The notes: generated from the letters alone by a model not told the origin. 64,000 nucleotides of DNA from Glandiceps talaboti (GCF_964340395.1 NC_135561.1:13842461-13906460); one strand, 5' to 3'. Numbered from the stretch's first letter, positions 1-14,721 are shown. Numbers and translations are program-made.

Positions 1-1650
1 TTACCAGAAACAATTCTTTCTTTTTTTCTAATTTTTTTTTGCCTTCTAGATACATGATTGGTTGGTGAAAGTGCAAATCAATTTTGTTGAAGAATAAGAT
101 TAGATATTGAATACTCGTGACTGCTACGTGTTTATAGTATAAGTTTACCACCATGAATATTAAGTGTCCATCTAATACATATTTATATGTATTTCTGCTA
201 ATTCCCGTAAACATGCAATGGTGGACCACCATCAGAACAATGGAGATGAAAACGAGTTTCAATGTGGTGTTTCCGATGTAGGTAATCATGCGAAATTCAT
301 GTGATGTGAACTAATGAAATGACTCTATAACTCAAAGTTTATGACAATACATGTCCTAGGGTTTCCCGTTTTTGGCCAAGCAAAACAAGACTGTTTGGTT
401 CAGATTTTGTGAGCCGACCCTAAACTTGTTCATGCAGTTTGAGAATATATATTTTGAAGACGAAAATTTAATACCGCCCCCTACTTAAATAACTTTAAAA
501 TGTTGAAAGGTGTGTATACTATGAAACATCACTATCACACGTACACTTTATAACGTGTGGGCTAAGGCGCAAAAAAATGTAGGCCTCAAAGGATTTTTCT
601 GCTCATGAAATATTCTCAGTTAAAATTTAAATCGTATTTTTTGGAGTTGTTTTAACAATAATCGAAAGACACATACATAAATATCTGAACTCAACCCAGC
701 TTTGCCATAGTACGATAAAGGGCTGGCGAGGGCTATGGGATTGAAGCAGTAAATTCGTGCGCACAGTACAGGCCCAAACGGTAGGGCGCCACCTATCGGT
801 AATGTATTGTATTATAGGCGTGTATATTTTGATCGTAGAAGTTTTTTTCATTTGTTCCTTTCGCATTCTACATACATCTTTTCAAGCGCTAACTTAATCA
901 GTTATTCTAGTAATCACACGTTAAACATGTACTAGCTGCAACTGGGATATGTTTCCATTAAATAACCACAGATATATCACTAGAATACTAGAAATTGGTC
1001 TATTACTTATAAAAGACATTATTACAGCTCTTAATTAGTAGTCTTAACTTGCTGCTAGACCTTCGGGCTTTCTTCCGATATGATGTGACCTTCGATTTAT
1101 CGTGTATAACTTGAAAAAATACATTTAACCAGTAGTCTATATTAGCCATAATGATAGGCAGTACAGAAACTGGTTAAAATCGCGATCGCCGTTGAGGGCG
1201 CTGATTTTCGGTTGCGGACCCCAAAATCAATTATATTTGATTTATCGTGTATAACTTGAAAAAAAATACATTTATCCACAGGTGATGAGATGCTGTTTAT
1301 AATGTACGATATTACGGATAGTTTATTTCACCAAATTTATTTCCACTTACTTTCACCATAAGCTTTCACGGTCAAGTAATTACCGTCAGCGAGCAAAGGG
1401 ATTTTTTTCATTCGTTTATTTCGCAGGCGTGAGTTGTTTTCTGTAATGGTCTGAGTTGCTGTACCGGACACTGGACTAAAAATAAGTCTCGTGGACAGTA
1501 TTGGACCCTGGGCTCGCATCGCGATCATATAGGTTAGAGCTCCACGAGATGTACAAGTACATTACGTGTTCAAGCAATGTGCAACTATGAAGACAGAACA
1601 GAAAATACTATAGTGTTATGGACATATTGTGATTTTATGGCCACGGAATA

Positions 1651-1654
1651 TGTG

Positions 1655-1710
<56 letters not shown>
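1651..1710. repeat. (TTG)n microsatellite
   Basis: About twenty uninterrupted TTG/TGT units. The poly-Cys ORF across it is a repeat artefact. Confidence 0.95.
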
Positions 1711-1711
<1 letters not shown>

Positions 1712-2097
1712 CCGGGATTGTTGACAACTTTCCTCGGGGTAAGTGGTAGTTATTTGAGTCCCCCGTCTATACTACACACCAAAGTGGATAAAAATGAAAA
1801 AGGAGATACGTTATTTGAAGTATGTGGTAATTAACCGAAAACCATGTTAGTACGAGCCTATAATTCATTTGAGATGCGTCGCATACACACCGTGAACCAA
1901 AACGAAGATGATATACACTGATTGACTGTCATCAAAACATCGATATCGTCTGGTAAATCACGCCACAATCTTCTGAAAGACTACCTGGTATAAATACAAG
2001 ATTTTTTCAAGTATGTGCTGACTAACAACCCAGCATTGAACAATTAGCCATCGACGGGTCATTTAATACCGTACTACACCACTAAAGTCTAGCTGTC

Positions 2098-2190
2098 ACT
2101 CAATCTGATTAAAATCTACAATGTGGTGAAAGCGGCTAAATGCTTTATTTACCTCTATTTCCATCGTTTTGTGCCGGTTCTTTTTTATTC
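2098..2190. repeat. Fragment of inverted-repeat MITE family (AATCTGATTAAAAT end)
   Basis: The stretch starting AATCTGATTAAAATCT and continuing through 'gtggtgaaagcggcta' and 'tttatttacctctatttcca' matches one arm of the 59194-59664 element. The same terminal sequence begins the hairpin at 54506-54702. Only one arm is present here. Confidence 0.65.
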
Positions 2191-2800
2191 CAAGTGATAT
2201 CCTTAGGAGGCAACATTTTTGGGGCAATTAATTGCAGTTATGGACCACATTTTAGACCAAGGGAAATCAAAAAATAGTGCGAAGTGGATCCCATTTTAGA
2301 CTCTTCAGCTCGAAAAAAACAGACCCCATTTTAGACAAAAGGGCTAGAAAACGCATCCCAAAAAGGCATATATACATATACTCATCAAATAAGGGGAGTA
2401 CCCCCCCCCCCCCGGTTTTATTCCTAGCTATACATTTAGTTTGTTGTTACAGTTATTAAGGCTCAGACAACTCAGCGGTGTGAGCTTTTGGGATAATCGT
2501 GTGAACGACCAAACGATCGGAAAAAGTCGTGAGTGCGTGGGTATTTTGAACTTTGAACTGATTGGAAGTACGATTGTATAATAAAAATAATGAAATAAAA
2601 AAAAAACTTGGGAAATGCGGGGGGGGGGTCTTAAAATCTAATTTGACATGCGGGTTTATCACATTAAAAACTATATAGATGTAAATGTTTACCGTGCATA
2701 TCTGCTTGTGGACATGTATGGTAATAGTTGCAGCGGAGTATTTCGAACGACAACGTCCCTGTGCTATAGCTACTGTTATCATTTGACAAACTCTAGTCGA

Positions 2801-2957
2801 GTAGCCAACCTGCAGACTTGAGAACTGCTATCGCTACACTATTCCGCTGTCCTAACTGACATTTTAGGAACGGATCGCAAATTCGAATATTCAAAATGTC
2901 AGTTAGGATAGCGGAATGGTGTAGCGATAGCCGTTCTCAAGTCTACAGGTAGGCTAC
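2801..2957. mobile_element. Palindromic MITE (fold-back element)
   Basis: The left arm (from GTAGCC at 2801) and the right arm (to GGCTAC at 2957) are near-perfect reverse complements over about 65 bp, with a short central spacer. Shared blocks include CTATCGCTACAC, ATTCCGCT and CCTAACTGACATTTT. A diverged copy lies at 58838-59170. No coding capacity, so a non-autonomous DNA transposon is the likeliest origin. Confidence 0.75.
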
Positions 2958-4234
2958 CAGTAGAGTAGAGTAGAGTATATGTAGAAAGGGTAACTTTTGG
3001 CGGAAGCTTCGGTAAACCTTTGCGTTCCTCTCAATACAGGCTATATGGCGATTAAAAAATTTATGTTTTCTTCCTTTCATGGACGAAAAGGTAAAAACTC
3101 GTTAAATTTTACGACTCATATTGCTCCCGGTTGCTCAATACGTGAGACTGACGGGACAACAGGCATGCCATGAACCACTATAGTATATGTATCACGAAAG
3201 TGTACTTTCAATAATGCTTTGGTCTGAAACCAAAGACCTTACACAACCGATTCTGTGTTAGTAATAAATTAAAGCAACTATTGACTTCTTGGAGTGGGGT
3301 ACACTCCGGGTCTACGCACATCAAATTTGCGTCTGACTAGTCTAAGCTTCAAAATGCAAACTCATCGAAAAACTGTAAAGAAAGAAAATAGACTTGCCCG
3401 AGCCATAAATTCGGATTCGTTTTCTCTACTGAGCTTTTCAACATTGCCCCTCTGCCTGTTAAGTACAAAGGTGCTGAGTGGAAAATAAGACATAAGCTGA
3501 ACAAACTCTTCCAGTTGTAAGACTCGGTGGGCTGATTTTGAAAGTGAAGACTACATGATACAATGTACAATGTACAAGGCTTGCCAATTGACCACTAGCC
3601 TTGTTGATGATTCATAGTTTGTAGTGCACGACGTACAGATGTACTTCAGAACGTCTCTAGATCGAATTTGATCGATGGGTTATTTCGAATCTCAATACGT
3701 GCCATGGTTAACATTACAACCTTTTGAGTGTACACTTTACTTCTCTGCTTGTTTTTCAAAATTCCGTACATACGTGTTTACTTCTCCTCTTTCGCTTGAA
3801 AGTCTTTGTTTCGCTTCTTTCTTTTTTTAAAGTTAATAGTTAGACATACACATAGCTACTTCGGATCCATGACAGGCTAAAACTCTTTGAAATGGAGTAT
3901 TTACACATAATTGTATTAAGGTTTCGCTATGACCTCTCGTACCCTCATCAGGTCAACAGTCCAATGGCAAATCAGTGATCAGATTCGATCCATGTTTCAT
4001 GAATTTGTAATTACTGTTTGAATTTGTGATTAAAGAAAATATTTCAGGCCGAATTACGGACCCCCGGATTTCAAACATGGCGTGGTTTTTTGTGTGTTTT
4101 TTTTTGTTTTTGTTTTTTACATGTATCCGAACATCTAGTTAAGGAAATTAATATAGTTATTGCAATAGCTCACATAGGTGTCGAGACAATACGTACTATT
4201 TCCGAAGTCTAGAGAATAAGTTATTCAAATTCGA

Positions 4235-4579
<345 letters not shown>

Positions 4580-4634
<55 letters not shown>
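4580..4634. repeat. (TA)n microsatellite
   Basis: Uninterrupted TA dinucleotides directly beside the 4235-4579 inverted repeat. Confidence 0.95.
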
Positions 4635-4636
<2 letters not shown>

Positions 4637-5638
4637 TATGACGCTCACTTAGGAAAAAATAATTAACTGTGTGTGCCGTTAACATGACCTCAGAAAATAG
4701 GAAGGTAAAGACAATGGGAAAGTAAACAATGAACAACAAAGAAATATTTGTAAACAAATATGGTCAATCCCAATCCCCAGCCCCTGTGTTCCAATGTGAA
4801 GTAAAAGTTACCACACAAAATATGAAACGCAGACCCAAACACAAACGAATGTCGGTCAGTCGGCATTTCAAGGATGATTTCCGAGGCTCTGTGTATAATC
4901 ATTTTCTTACTTGTTTGTGATATAATGTGAACACTCTATGGTGGTGACGCTAAATAACTTTTCAGTATGCACAATGAATGTTAATGTATCATATAACCCC
5001 GAGTTCAACAGACTCTGAAAAACGGTGTCACAATAAGAGACTGTAGGTGTAGAATACGATTGTGATAGTATGCACTCCTGAACAATACATGTTATTCAGA
5101 GTTCAATTCGGTGTATATATGCAATCGTTTGTGTTCCATCTCGTCAAATGACGCCAATTCACGAGTAACAAATAAAGTTTTCAGATATATTAGCGTCTAC
5201 CAAGAGACTAGTTAGTAGTAATCACATGATCCTAAACATGTCTAGATCTTACCCCAGTCTTCTCATCCCATTAGTTTACGCTTGTGAATAAATTAGAAAT
5301 CAAAATCTGAATTGCGGCTGTCAATCTTTTTTCAAACCTGAGTTCATGCGGGTCACCTTCACAACCAAAAGAGATTCCAAAAAGGAGATTCACCCTGCCC
5401 TCAACAAAATGGAGTTGACATAAATTTTTGGGCATCCTGAGGACATTTTATGCCAGCATTCATAAACTTAATACAAAATGGAGAAATTAAAACTATCCTC
5501 AGCTGGCAACATGCAAAGAATCTGTCATTTGATCATTTAATATTGTAACAGGCCCGCACAAAGAATCCAGTCCCAACTTCGACCTGTACGGCCCTTTTTT
5601 TTAATTATATTGATTTGCATATGAAACATAAACGTTTA

Positions 5639-5706
5639 CGATTGGTCAATAGGTTTCTGTCACTTTCAATAAACGGGGACTCGTTTGTCTGGATTTACGT
5701 ATAAAA
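5639..5706 (+). promoter_or_regulatory. Candidate core promoter for aquaporin exon 1a (inverted CCAAT + TATA)
   Basis: An ATTGG (inverted CCAAT) at 5641 lies about 60 bp before a good TATA box (TATAAAA, 5700-5706). Transcription would start near 5730 and give a 5' leader of about 165 nt before the ATG at 5898. Inferred from consensus and spacing only. Confidence 0.5.
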
Positions 5707-5897
5707 CACTCTCACCTCAGACTACAGAGGTCATTATAGACGTCAGAGTTAGCATAACGATCAACAAACATTCTTAACTCTTGGGTGTGCCGGTAACGAA
5801 CCATTCCTTACCTGACAGTCCAAACGGAATCACTCCTGTCCCCATCTGTGCGTAGCTTTAGTTTTCATTTTTTTTCTCCGAAGAAGTCAAGTTCAAC

Positions 5898-6241
5898 ATG
5901 GGAAAGTTTTGGGACGCCAAGGATCTAGGTACGCTCGAATTTTGGCGGGCTGTGATCGGAGAGGCTTTGGCAACTTTTCTTTTCGTTTTCATCATATGTG
6001 CATCGGCGCTACCTTGGGTTTCGAACGTCACCAATGAAGCGAAAATCATACAGATTGCTATGACCGGTGGTATAGCCATAGCAACTCTCGTACAGTGCTT
6101 CGGAGATTCAACTGGTGGTCACATCAACCCAGCTGTAACGATTGGGATGCTTTTTACGTTCAAAACAGGTATCTTCAGAGCTGTGTTGTATATTGGTGCG
6201 CAATGTGCGGGAGCCATTGGTGGAGCAGCGCTTATTTCAGT
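5898..6241 (+). CDS. Aquaporin exon 1a (first half-pore), likely alternative first exon
   Basis: Encodes 114 codons plus two bases of a water-channel N-terminal half. Membrane helices lie around residues 14-36 and 47-68, followed by the first pore motif GGHINPAVT (NPA at 77-79) and helix 3. The start AACATGG has a good Kozak context. The exon ends at GT|gtaag, the same phase as exon 1b (14378-14721), and is about 61% identical to it (70 of 115 residues) with no gaps. I find no exons 2-4 of its own before exon 1b, but it joins in frame to the acceptor at 17532. It is therefore either an alternative first exon of the downstream gene or the surviving piece of a truncated duplicate. All conserved half-pore residues are intact, which argues against decay. 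The aromatic/arginine filter Phe (AQP1 F56) is Gly57 here. Confidence 0.85.
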
Positions 6242-7095
6242 GTAAGTTATATTGTGTTATATATTATAATATGCATCGACCATCTCAAAAACATTTTAGT
6301 AATGACCGCCTTATACATAAAATCGACATTGCAATGTAGACGTATTTCACCATCAGCAGCAAGTTTGATAATATAATGGCAATGCATTTCCGTTACAATA
6401 TGTGGAGACGTAAAAATCGTAAGTATATTCTCATAAAAAGTCACAGATTCAAGGTTACTTTGTAAACCGTCTACGCCCCGGAAAAGCTGACGAAGTAAAC
6501 CACGAACCGTTGATAATGAAATATGCATAGTATGAATCATTATCAAGGTATAGGCCGTGGTCAAAATCTGTTAAATGTGTTATTACTTTTCAAGTAAAAA
6601 CAGATACAATGACACAGTTTGCAAAGAACGAACTTTGGAGAAAGCATATTATATAGTCGTACACAGTGGTGACCCAAACACGCCCAATTGAACAAATAGG
6701 TAGTTAATATCACCGAGTGTGTTGACGCCACACCGTGAAGTGGTAGTAATTTTTCTGAAACTGTGGAGCGTAAGGATTTTTACGTCTTAAGGGGTCGTTT
6801 ACCGCACAAACGTTGTTTTGTACTTGTAGTTTGCAACCCTCGACACTAATAACACCTGTGTTGCACTCTTATTGATCGCGTGGAACTTTACAACTCGGCT
6901 GAAGTGGATACATGTATATAAACATCAAAAGGAATGTACCAACTATCGTGTACACTCTCGTTGTTTAATAACCTGTACACATATACATATGTAGCCATTT
7001 TCAAACATGAACTGAGTGTAGAGAATCTTAAATTTAGTACACACATATATACTATAGACGAATGTCATTATTTATCTGTTGATGCAATAAAGCGT

Positions 7096-7318
7096 AAAGT
7101 GGCCATATGGATAAAGATTTAGCATTTATTTGATAAAAAGCAGAAAAATGTGCAAACAAGATTTCAAACATTTATTAATCTTTCGCCATTTATTGAGTTA
7201 CAAACAGACTTTGTCAACTTTTGTTTCTCATTGAAGGAGGAAGACCGAATGATAAAATTATTAAATAGATTAAAATTCAAAATTAATACCCCAATCCTCA
7301 TCCATATATGGTCACTCA
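7096..7318. mobile_element. Short copy of GGCCATATGG-ended MITE
   Basis: The left end AAAGTGGCCATATGGATAA and the right end CCAATCCTCATCCATAT form terminal inverted repeats shared with 21157-21701 and 44230-44527. No coding capacity. Confidence 0.6.
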
Positions 7319-7468
7319 TAATGTCAAATTTCAATCCATTTCTAAATCGTTAATCCAGAAATCCGGAATGCCTTCAACACTTCCCTGCACGAATATTGAT
7401 GGCGTCCAAAGTCTACATTGTTCTGTAAATCATGCAACTAAAGCACATAACACACACATGTGTGTTGG

Positions 7469-7630
7469 TAACGCCCTAGTCTTCACGACAACTTATTATA
7501 CAATACAATAACTCATAATTATGCACCGATAATGAGCGCCCTAGTAACGCCTTGGTAACGCCCTAGTCTTCATGATAACTTATTATACAATACAAGAACT
7601 CATAATTATGTACCGATAATGAGCGCCTAG
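7469..7630. repeat. Two-copy tandem duplication (~87 bp unit)
   Basis: The block GTAACGCCCTAGTCTTCA...ACAATACAA...CTCATAATTATG...CCGATAATGAGCGCC occurs twice in a row with few differences. Confidence 0.8.
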
Positions 7631-7879
7631 GAATTACAATAGGTCTTCCAGTGCATCTATAGAATGTTTGTTTTCAATTCAGTTAATTTTCTCTCTGTTT
7701 TGAGAAGAAAAGGCGGCATTTAGGTTTATGTTACGTCTTTTTAGTGACAGTCAAAATGTCCTGATTAATAGTGTTTTACCTGTGATAACTGATGTACGGT
7801 TTGTTGGGCTTGAGTCAGGCCGAATGGCTTAAGCTTTTACATTGATGTTTTTTTTTTCATTTAAAATAATACCTTTTGT

Positions 7880-7980
7880 AATATGTGTATGTGTTTGTGT
7901 TTGTGTTTGTGTTTGTTTGTGTTTGTTTGTGTGTATGTGTATGTTTGTGTTTGTGTTTGTGTTTGTGTTTGTGTTTGTCT
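7880..7980. repeat. (TGTGTT)n-type microsatellite
   Basis: Imperfect GTGTTT/GTGT repeats on the plus strand. The Val/Cys/Phe-rich ORF over it is an artefact. Confidence 0.9.
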
Positions 7981-10900
7981 GTTATGTAATATCGAAGCTG
8001 TCTAAACTTGTGGTATGTTTTTGTTCTTCTCTGGACTGTGCGTCAGCAATAAAATTTAAATAACAATAGTAGTAATAATAATACCTATGCATACAAAGTG
8101 GCGTCTGAGGACATGAAACAAAAGGACGCTATAAATTAAAGAAATCACGTGTCTAGACACAAAAGAGAGATTCATTTCTTGAACTATATTTGGCGGGAAC
8201 ACTCACGTAAAGATATGAGACGATAGTACTTGTATAGCCTGGCGAGTACTGAGCTATTTTTCGTTGACATTTGTAATAATTTATTCATTATATGAAATAC
8301 GAGCGCTGTCTAATAAAGGTGCTATACTTTCACTCGTTAAATTTAATGGTCACCTGATTTATTTTCTCTGGGTTGTATGCATTGAGACCTGTGCTATTCC
8401 TACTGAACAGTCTTTCAAAAACAAGCCTGAATATCACAACTTTATAGGAAACTGCAGTAGACTAATACTAATAATAGAACTTTAAAGATCTACACATGAT
8501 AGCTATAAGGTGCGGTGATGTTTCCATGGTTTCATCGCTTCGCAAGGGTCTAGATATGATCATGAAGTATACCTCCATGATGTGATTAAACCAGCCCAAA
8601 AAAACCCTAACACATAATGTGATTAACCAGTATCATCACCATTCATGTTATGTCATCGTCGTTGTAAACTTTGTCATTGCCGATTTGAAGTTCACGGGCA
8701 GTGCGTAAATATATATACATGTATATTGCTTATTTCAAGTGAAAACTCTACCCTGGACACCTAAAGTGGGAGCTGGACCGTTTATGTAGTAAACATAATT
8801 ATGTTTAAGCTTAAGCTTGTTCAGTTGTGTGACGGATATATATGTAGGAGGGTCACGACCTGAAAGTATGTAATCAGATATTCTTGCACTGTACAAAGAG
8901 ATTCCACCCCAAAACAGCAGTAGCAGTCAGGTAGAACGACCTGACTGAGGGCGTTGGCAATAAAATGGACAATTCGAGGTATTTCTGGTACATATATAAT
9001 CGTGAATCAATCTCGTACACGTACATGACTGACCTTAAATAAGCGGATATTCACTAGCGTTGAACGAATTTACTGCGTTCTTATCGCGCATAATTTTACA
9101 GGCAATGTCAGCGCTAAAAACCCAGAATTTGAGAAACATAATGAATAAAATATCCCCTGGTATTTGTATAATTATGGAGAATGTGGATAGGTTCTTGTCT
9201 GTGGTTTGGTGTGATGTTGTTTTGTATGGAAATTTTACTTTGTACGAAATGCAGGCTGTTGCATTACATGAGCTATTTTTGAAAATGCTACAAATACTTC
9301 GGTAAATGACATCAAGTGAACCCATCTATTTGCGCGTTGTATCGTATGCAGCGCTTTTATTTTGTATACCTATATACAACAAGTTAATAAGTTTGGGGTC
9401 GTCTGTCTTCGATATACTAAACGTACCATGCGATGTTGTTAACAAAGTTCTTGTGTATTTCCATGAATACACCAACGCCCAAATTCTATACACGAATAGG
9501 AACAGATGCAATAATTATATAAACTCATACTGGGGGACATTTATCCTTTTCTTTGTCATGTGACACGTTGGTCCCCAATTTATAAAGTGTATTTCAAGTA
9601 TTACCATCATAGAATGTTTACTTCCAAAGTCGACAACTTTCAATTACTTCAAAGTTTCAGTAGAAGAACAAACTACTTCAAGCGAATACATCATAAGACA
9701 TACCTCAGACCAATGAATATATGTTAGTAGTGTGATGAGGGCACACACGACAGACACTTGACTATTAGTATTAGTCTAATAACAAGGTTTACTTTTTGTT
9801 TAGACCGTCACAATAAAGACTCGTCGATTCCCTTTCATGAGAGGGCAAGGTGTGTTCTGAATACACTCCATGTCTATTTTCCGTTGAAATAATTCTCAAT
9901 AGATCTAGAGCCTCTATATGTAACTGGGCTGACGGAATGTCCAATAAGACACCGACTCTCCCCTTCATAATTGACCTTAATTAAGGTACTACACATTCCA
10001 TGCATTGATGCAGCCATGCGTATCAACATTGTACATTTATTTAGTCGTAAAGTTGGCCTTTACTTTTATGTATACCATGGGTCCTTGGACTTAAATATAA
10101 AAATTAAAAAAAAAAAACCTTACAATATGCTCCAGGTTTGCTTATGGCAACCTAATTAGTGTCTCTATATTTGTCGCAATTATGACTATGAACTTGAACT
10201 CATAGGGTGCCAACAAATCACGACCCTTCCCCTAATGTGTGCCTGCTAAAAAATTAAGTCGATCCGAAGTAGCTAATGAATCGATGTTTCAACTCTGATT
10301 TCAACAACACCACAATTTGGATTGCCATAAATTTTCGACCAAAAAATATTTTTTTTTTAAATACTTGTCTGTCGTTATTTGCTGTTATATACATTGGCTA
10401 GTTCTACTGTAGCTACATACCTCTATTGTAAGCCACTCATGCATAAACTAATTACCCATGAAAGTATATTGATGCTTCGTGAGTGACCAACCCATGTCAG
10501 GACGAGTCACACAGTCTTTACAAAGTTAAGGTTGTTTCATTGTACATGTCGTGAACCACAAGCGTCTTTACTGAAAAGTCCAAGACGCACCCAAAGTTTT
10601 TTCATTGATTAATAAGCAGACGAATATACGCATGTACTATGGTTTAGGAGAATGGGGGCCATTCAAATTCCGTCCCTGACCGGCACTGACGAAGAGTAGT
10701 TGAAGATTTGGACCAGTGAGAATCTAGTATCCCCTTTTAAAGTACACTTGGATTGCGTTTTTATTTCTATATGACAGACATGCAGAAGAATTCCATAAGA
10801 GCTCGCCTAGTTTCAAACTTATAGATCACATTGGGGTGAAATTTGATATCACGTGACAAAAAATGACCCGGCTTTAGGGACAAGCTTGTCTGAAAATCAA

Positions 10901-11095
10901 ATTACATTACACATGTAGATTGAACCACACCATAGATTTGTCAGAAGGCTTGTTTCTAGTTCCTTTGAAATCATTGCAAAAAGTTGATTGTTCACGATCT
11001 TCATTTTAAGGAAATTGTCAACATATTTTCCAGTAGACTTACCACTGTGACAGTGTTTCTTTTCAAGTGATCCCTATTTTTACGTTCCGTACGTT

Positions 11096-11100
11096 ATGCT

Positions 11101-11170
<70 letters not shown>

Positions 11171-11345
11171 CGTCCGTTAGCCTGTGGGACACGATATCTC
11201 AAAAACTTCTGCATCAGTTCTAATCAATTAGCAACACACTCTCCTTATGCTAAGACCGGACTCATTTTTTGTACACACTCTGTGAATATTAAATAGTCAT
11301 TTGCATAATTAAAGATTTTCAGTGATTAGGCTTCATCTTATGGGA
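11096..11345. repeat. (TCTG)n microsatellite plus satellite-like flank (pearl-like fragment)
   Basis: A (TCTG)n run (11099-11165) is followed by TCCGTCCG and a flank containing GATATCTCAAAAACTTCTG and TTTGCATAATTAAAGATTTT. That TTTGCATAATTAA core is also the core of the tandem array at 25918-27075, which likewise sits directly beside (CTGT)n. Treated as a truncated member of the same family. Confidence 0.6.
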
Positions 11346-11414
11346 TTGATATGGTTTTCTTGAACAATGTAGCCGTTAAAGTTTTATATTATTATTTCCA
11401 CATAACGTTAATTT

Positions 11415-11886
11415 ACAGCTACAATGGTGTAGGCTTGGTGTTTCACGCATTTGACATAACATTTAATACACACCCTCAGGCAACTTACAGCTAAAATGGT
11501 GTAGGCTTGGTGGTTCACTCATGTGACATGACATTTAATTTATTGCACACCCTCAGACAACTTATAATGCAAAAGAAACAATTACATAGGTGTTGCGCAC
11601 AGTGGGGATGCAGAAGCAGTCATGTTGAAATGTTGATTATCAGTTAGAAAGTAAACAATTGCAGCCATCAAAATCATCAAGTCCATGTGTAATGTTTTCA
11701 TTAGAAGCCTGTTTTACTGCACTGTGAAAGAGTAGCAATGCCTATCAGTGTCCAATGTGATTGGGCAAAGGATCCTGCTGTGTTTATTGTGTCTCTGTTA
11801 TTGTTAGTCTAGAAATATGTCTAGCTCTGTGTCAAAAATATATAATGTCCCATGAGTGAAACACCAAGCCTACATCATTTTAGCTA
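11415..11886. mobile_element. MITE with AGCTAAAATGGTGTAGGCTT termini, copy 1
   Basis: The left end ACAGCTACAATGGTGTAGGC and the right end ...CACCAAGCCTACATCATT...AGCTAT are inverted repeats of about 32 bp. The left TIR is duplicated (11415 and about 11488). The inside shares long blocks with 15811-16317 (opposite orientation) and 34513-34903. Non-coding, so a non-autonomous DNA transposon. Confidence 0.8.
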
Positions 11887-12165
<279 letters not shown>

Positions 12166-13642
12166 GTAATTGCGTGTTCTGTTCATTAGTTAACGATGTC
12201 CTCAACGGTCCCATGTTAACGGAACTGGTCACGTGGATTAATAATACCTATCTTTTATGGCATTTCTAGTATTAGGGTACATACGTAGGGACAAAGTCAT
12301 TAAATGGTACCCCGTCACACTCATCGTAGATGGCGCTGCACATGAAAACTGCAGACGGTCACGCACGGTATGGCATGGGACGCAAGCAATGAAGCAAACG
12401 CTGAGGGCAGGGGATGACAAGTCTCATGTTGGAAAATGTAGTCTTCTGCTCAAGTATGCGGGAGGGGGAGCAAGATATTATAATATAAAGTCAGTTTTTT
12501 CTCAACACTGGTGGCGGAGAAGGAGCCTCAATACGTGCATATTGGCATTCCTAATGTAGTCATTATACATATTCTAATACCCTGCGAACCACTACCCAAT
12601 ACTTGGAGGTTTTTTTAAAGGATATACACGACGCTGTGTCATTGACTAGTCAGTATAGAATCCAACAGGTTATTTTCTAGTTGACTGAAAAGATACGCCG
12701 CGCCGTGTTGTTCTGCCGTAACAAGTTTGGCAGATAGGCGTGGCACAGCAACCCACTGTATCTTACAGGCCGCTAACTTTCTAGCCAGTACTGTGCTTCA
12801 ACGTGAAGAAGTTTGAGCGGAAAACAGACACTGCATAAAGTACTGAAACCAGCACGACACGACATTCGTGTCACGCTATAAAGCCAACACTCACCAGAGG
12901 CTGAACAACACGATATACCTTACACAGGCTATAAGTAGTGTGTCGCTCTACATTGGAAAACAAATAAATTCAATATTGTCATTGCTACATTATTGTATTT
13001 TCGAATTGAACCATGATGTCGTAAAAAACAAGTAGCTGGATGCTGTTTACGCGTCTATGATTTACGGTCAGTTTTTACGTTTCACTTGTCAGGTCGGCCA
13101 GACATGTGCATACATATACTTTTGTAACCTCGAGAATCGAAACATAAAGGACCTTCCTGTTTGACCTTGATACATACCATCAATGTCAAGTAGGTAAATG
13201 ACATATTCTTATGGCAGTCTCAAAATGTCATTTGACTGTAACCTAATTATACAAAACACTGTATACTATTTAGTTACTTACCGAAGAGATAAAAACTAAT
13301 AATAGTAATATAACATTTTCAACGTTCCGGTCAACGACAGTCTCTGATTTTTTTGTAAGTACCCATTAATTAATTAATGAATTAATTAATTAATTAATCA
13401 ATTAATTCAATTGTGTATGATTTTAGACTTATTACTAGTATTAATACTATACAAATGTTAAACTCATAAACTTCTCGTGACCAAACACAGACACTTCACA
13501 CAGACACATAATTTCAATGGTCAATCCCTTGTATTATCACTCTCACTCGAGGCATGGAATGCTCGAGGTGAGGTGTGTCACCTCTCAACCTTGACCTTTG
13601 TTCATATGTTTGTTTTGTTCGTTTGTCTATTTGCCTGCCAGT

Positions 13643-13645
13643 TTG

Positions 13646-13702
<57 letters not shown>

Positions 13703-13706
13703 TTGT
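13643..13706. repeat. (CTGT)n microsatellite
   Basis: TGTC/TGTT tetranucleotides in intergenic or intronic sequence. Confidence 0.95.
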
Positions 13707-13837
13707 TTGTTGCGTATCTATTGATAAAACAACCTTAGAAATTCCGTGAAGATTGTTCTTGTTAAGGTTCACCTTTCTGGATATCATTCATACTAAACTT
13801 TCACTTTGAGAAAATAAAATCATGGTTACCTTTATAT

Positions 13838-13839
13838 GA

Positions 13840-13896
<57 letters not shown>
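13838..13896. repeat. (TG)n microsatellite
   Basis: About 29 TG units. Confidence 0.95.
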
Positions 13897-13897
<1 letters not shown>

Positions 13898-14377
13898 AAA
13901 TGAATACTTGACAATCGCAACTTGACATTTTCGCTTCTCTGTTTGTGAGTAACTTGAACCGACTCAACTACCCTAAATTACACCACTAGGTAATTTAAGC
14001 TCGATCCAGGTTCTACCTTTGTTGCACACTAAGTTTTCAGAATTTTCACTCTCACTATCGTCCAATTCTTCCTTTTTTATTTTTAATTCTTAGTTTAGTC
14101 AGTTGTGATTACTAAACATGACTACAAGACTAATATTATACTGGATGGAGTTTTTGTTTTATCGGTGGGTTAAAATTATTGGGGTAGTGGTTAGTGGAAA
14201 TTGTACACCCGCTTACTTACTAATAGGTGCATCTTACATGCCTATATACGGTGTAGGTGCTGGACACACCTTAGATTTTAGTACAGGTCACAACTGAATG
14301 TTGTCGTCGGGCCTACCTACGACAACTGTGAACTTATTCCTGTGTATAGTTTGATTTACACTTTACGATATCCCACC

Positions 14378-14721
14378 ATGGGAAAGTTCTGGGACGCCGA
14401 CTCGCTCACTCGTCTTGGTTTTTGGAGAGCCGTTTTAGCCGAAGCACTGGCAGCATTACTTTTCACCTTCGTTGTGTGTGCGTCGTATTTACCCTGGCAT
14501 TCAAATACCACAGATGTGTTGAAGATCTTACAAATTGCATTTACCGCTGGATTTGCTTACGCTATACTCGTTCACGTCTTCGAACACGTCAGTGGTGGAC
14601 ACATCAACCCTGCCACAACACTAGGAATGCTCTTTGCTGGCAAAAGTGGTATATTTAAGACTATTCTGTACATGGGGTTCCAATGTGGGGGAGCCATTGG
14701 TGGAGCGGGGCTGGTATTTGC
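14378..14721 (+). CDS. Aquaporin exon 1b
   Basis: Encodes residues 1-114 plus two bases, ending GC|gtaagt. Contains helices 1-3 and GGHINPATT. An SNTT N-glycosylation sequon lies in the first extracellular loop (residues 42-45). A CTATATAC about 140 bp upstream is a weak TATA candidate. Confidence 0.9.

Noticed and set aside
8600-8640. CCCTAA-like sequence as interstitial telomere
   Set aside because: A single occurrence, not a tandem array.
9035-9325. Overlapping ORFs open on both strands
   Set aside because: No recognisable motifs, no convincing splice structure and no support beyond chance openness.
12257-12559. 100-codon plus-strand ORF
   Set aside because: No domain, start context or neighbours support it; composition looks non-coding.
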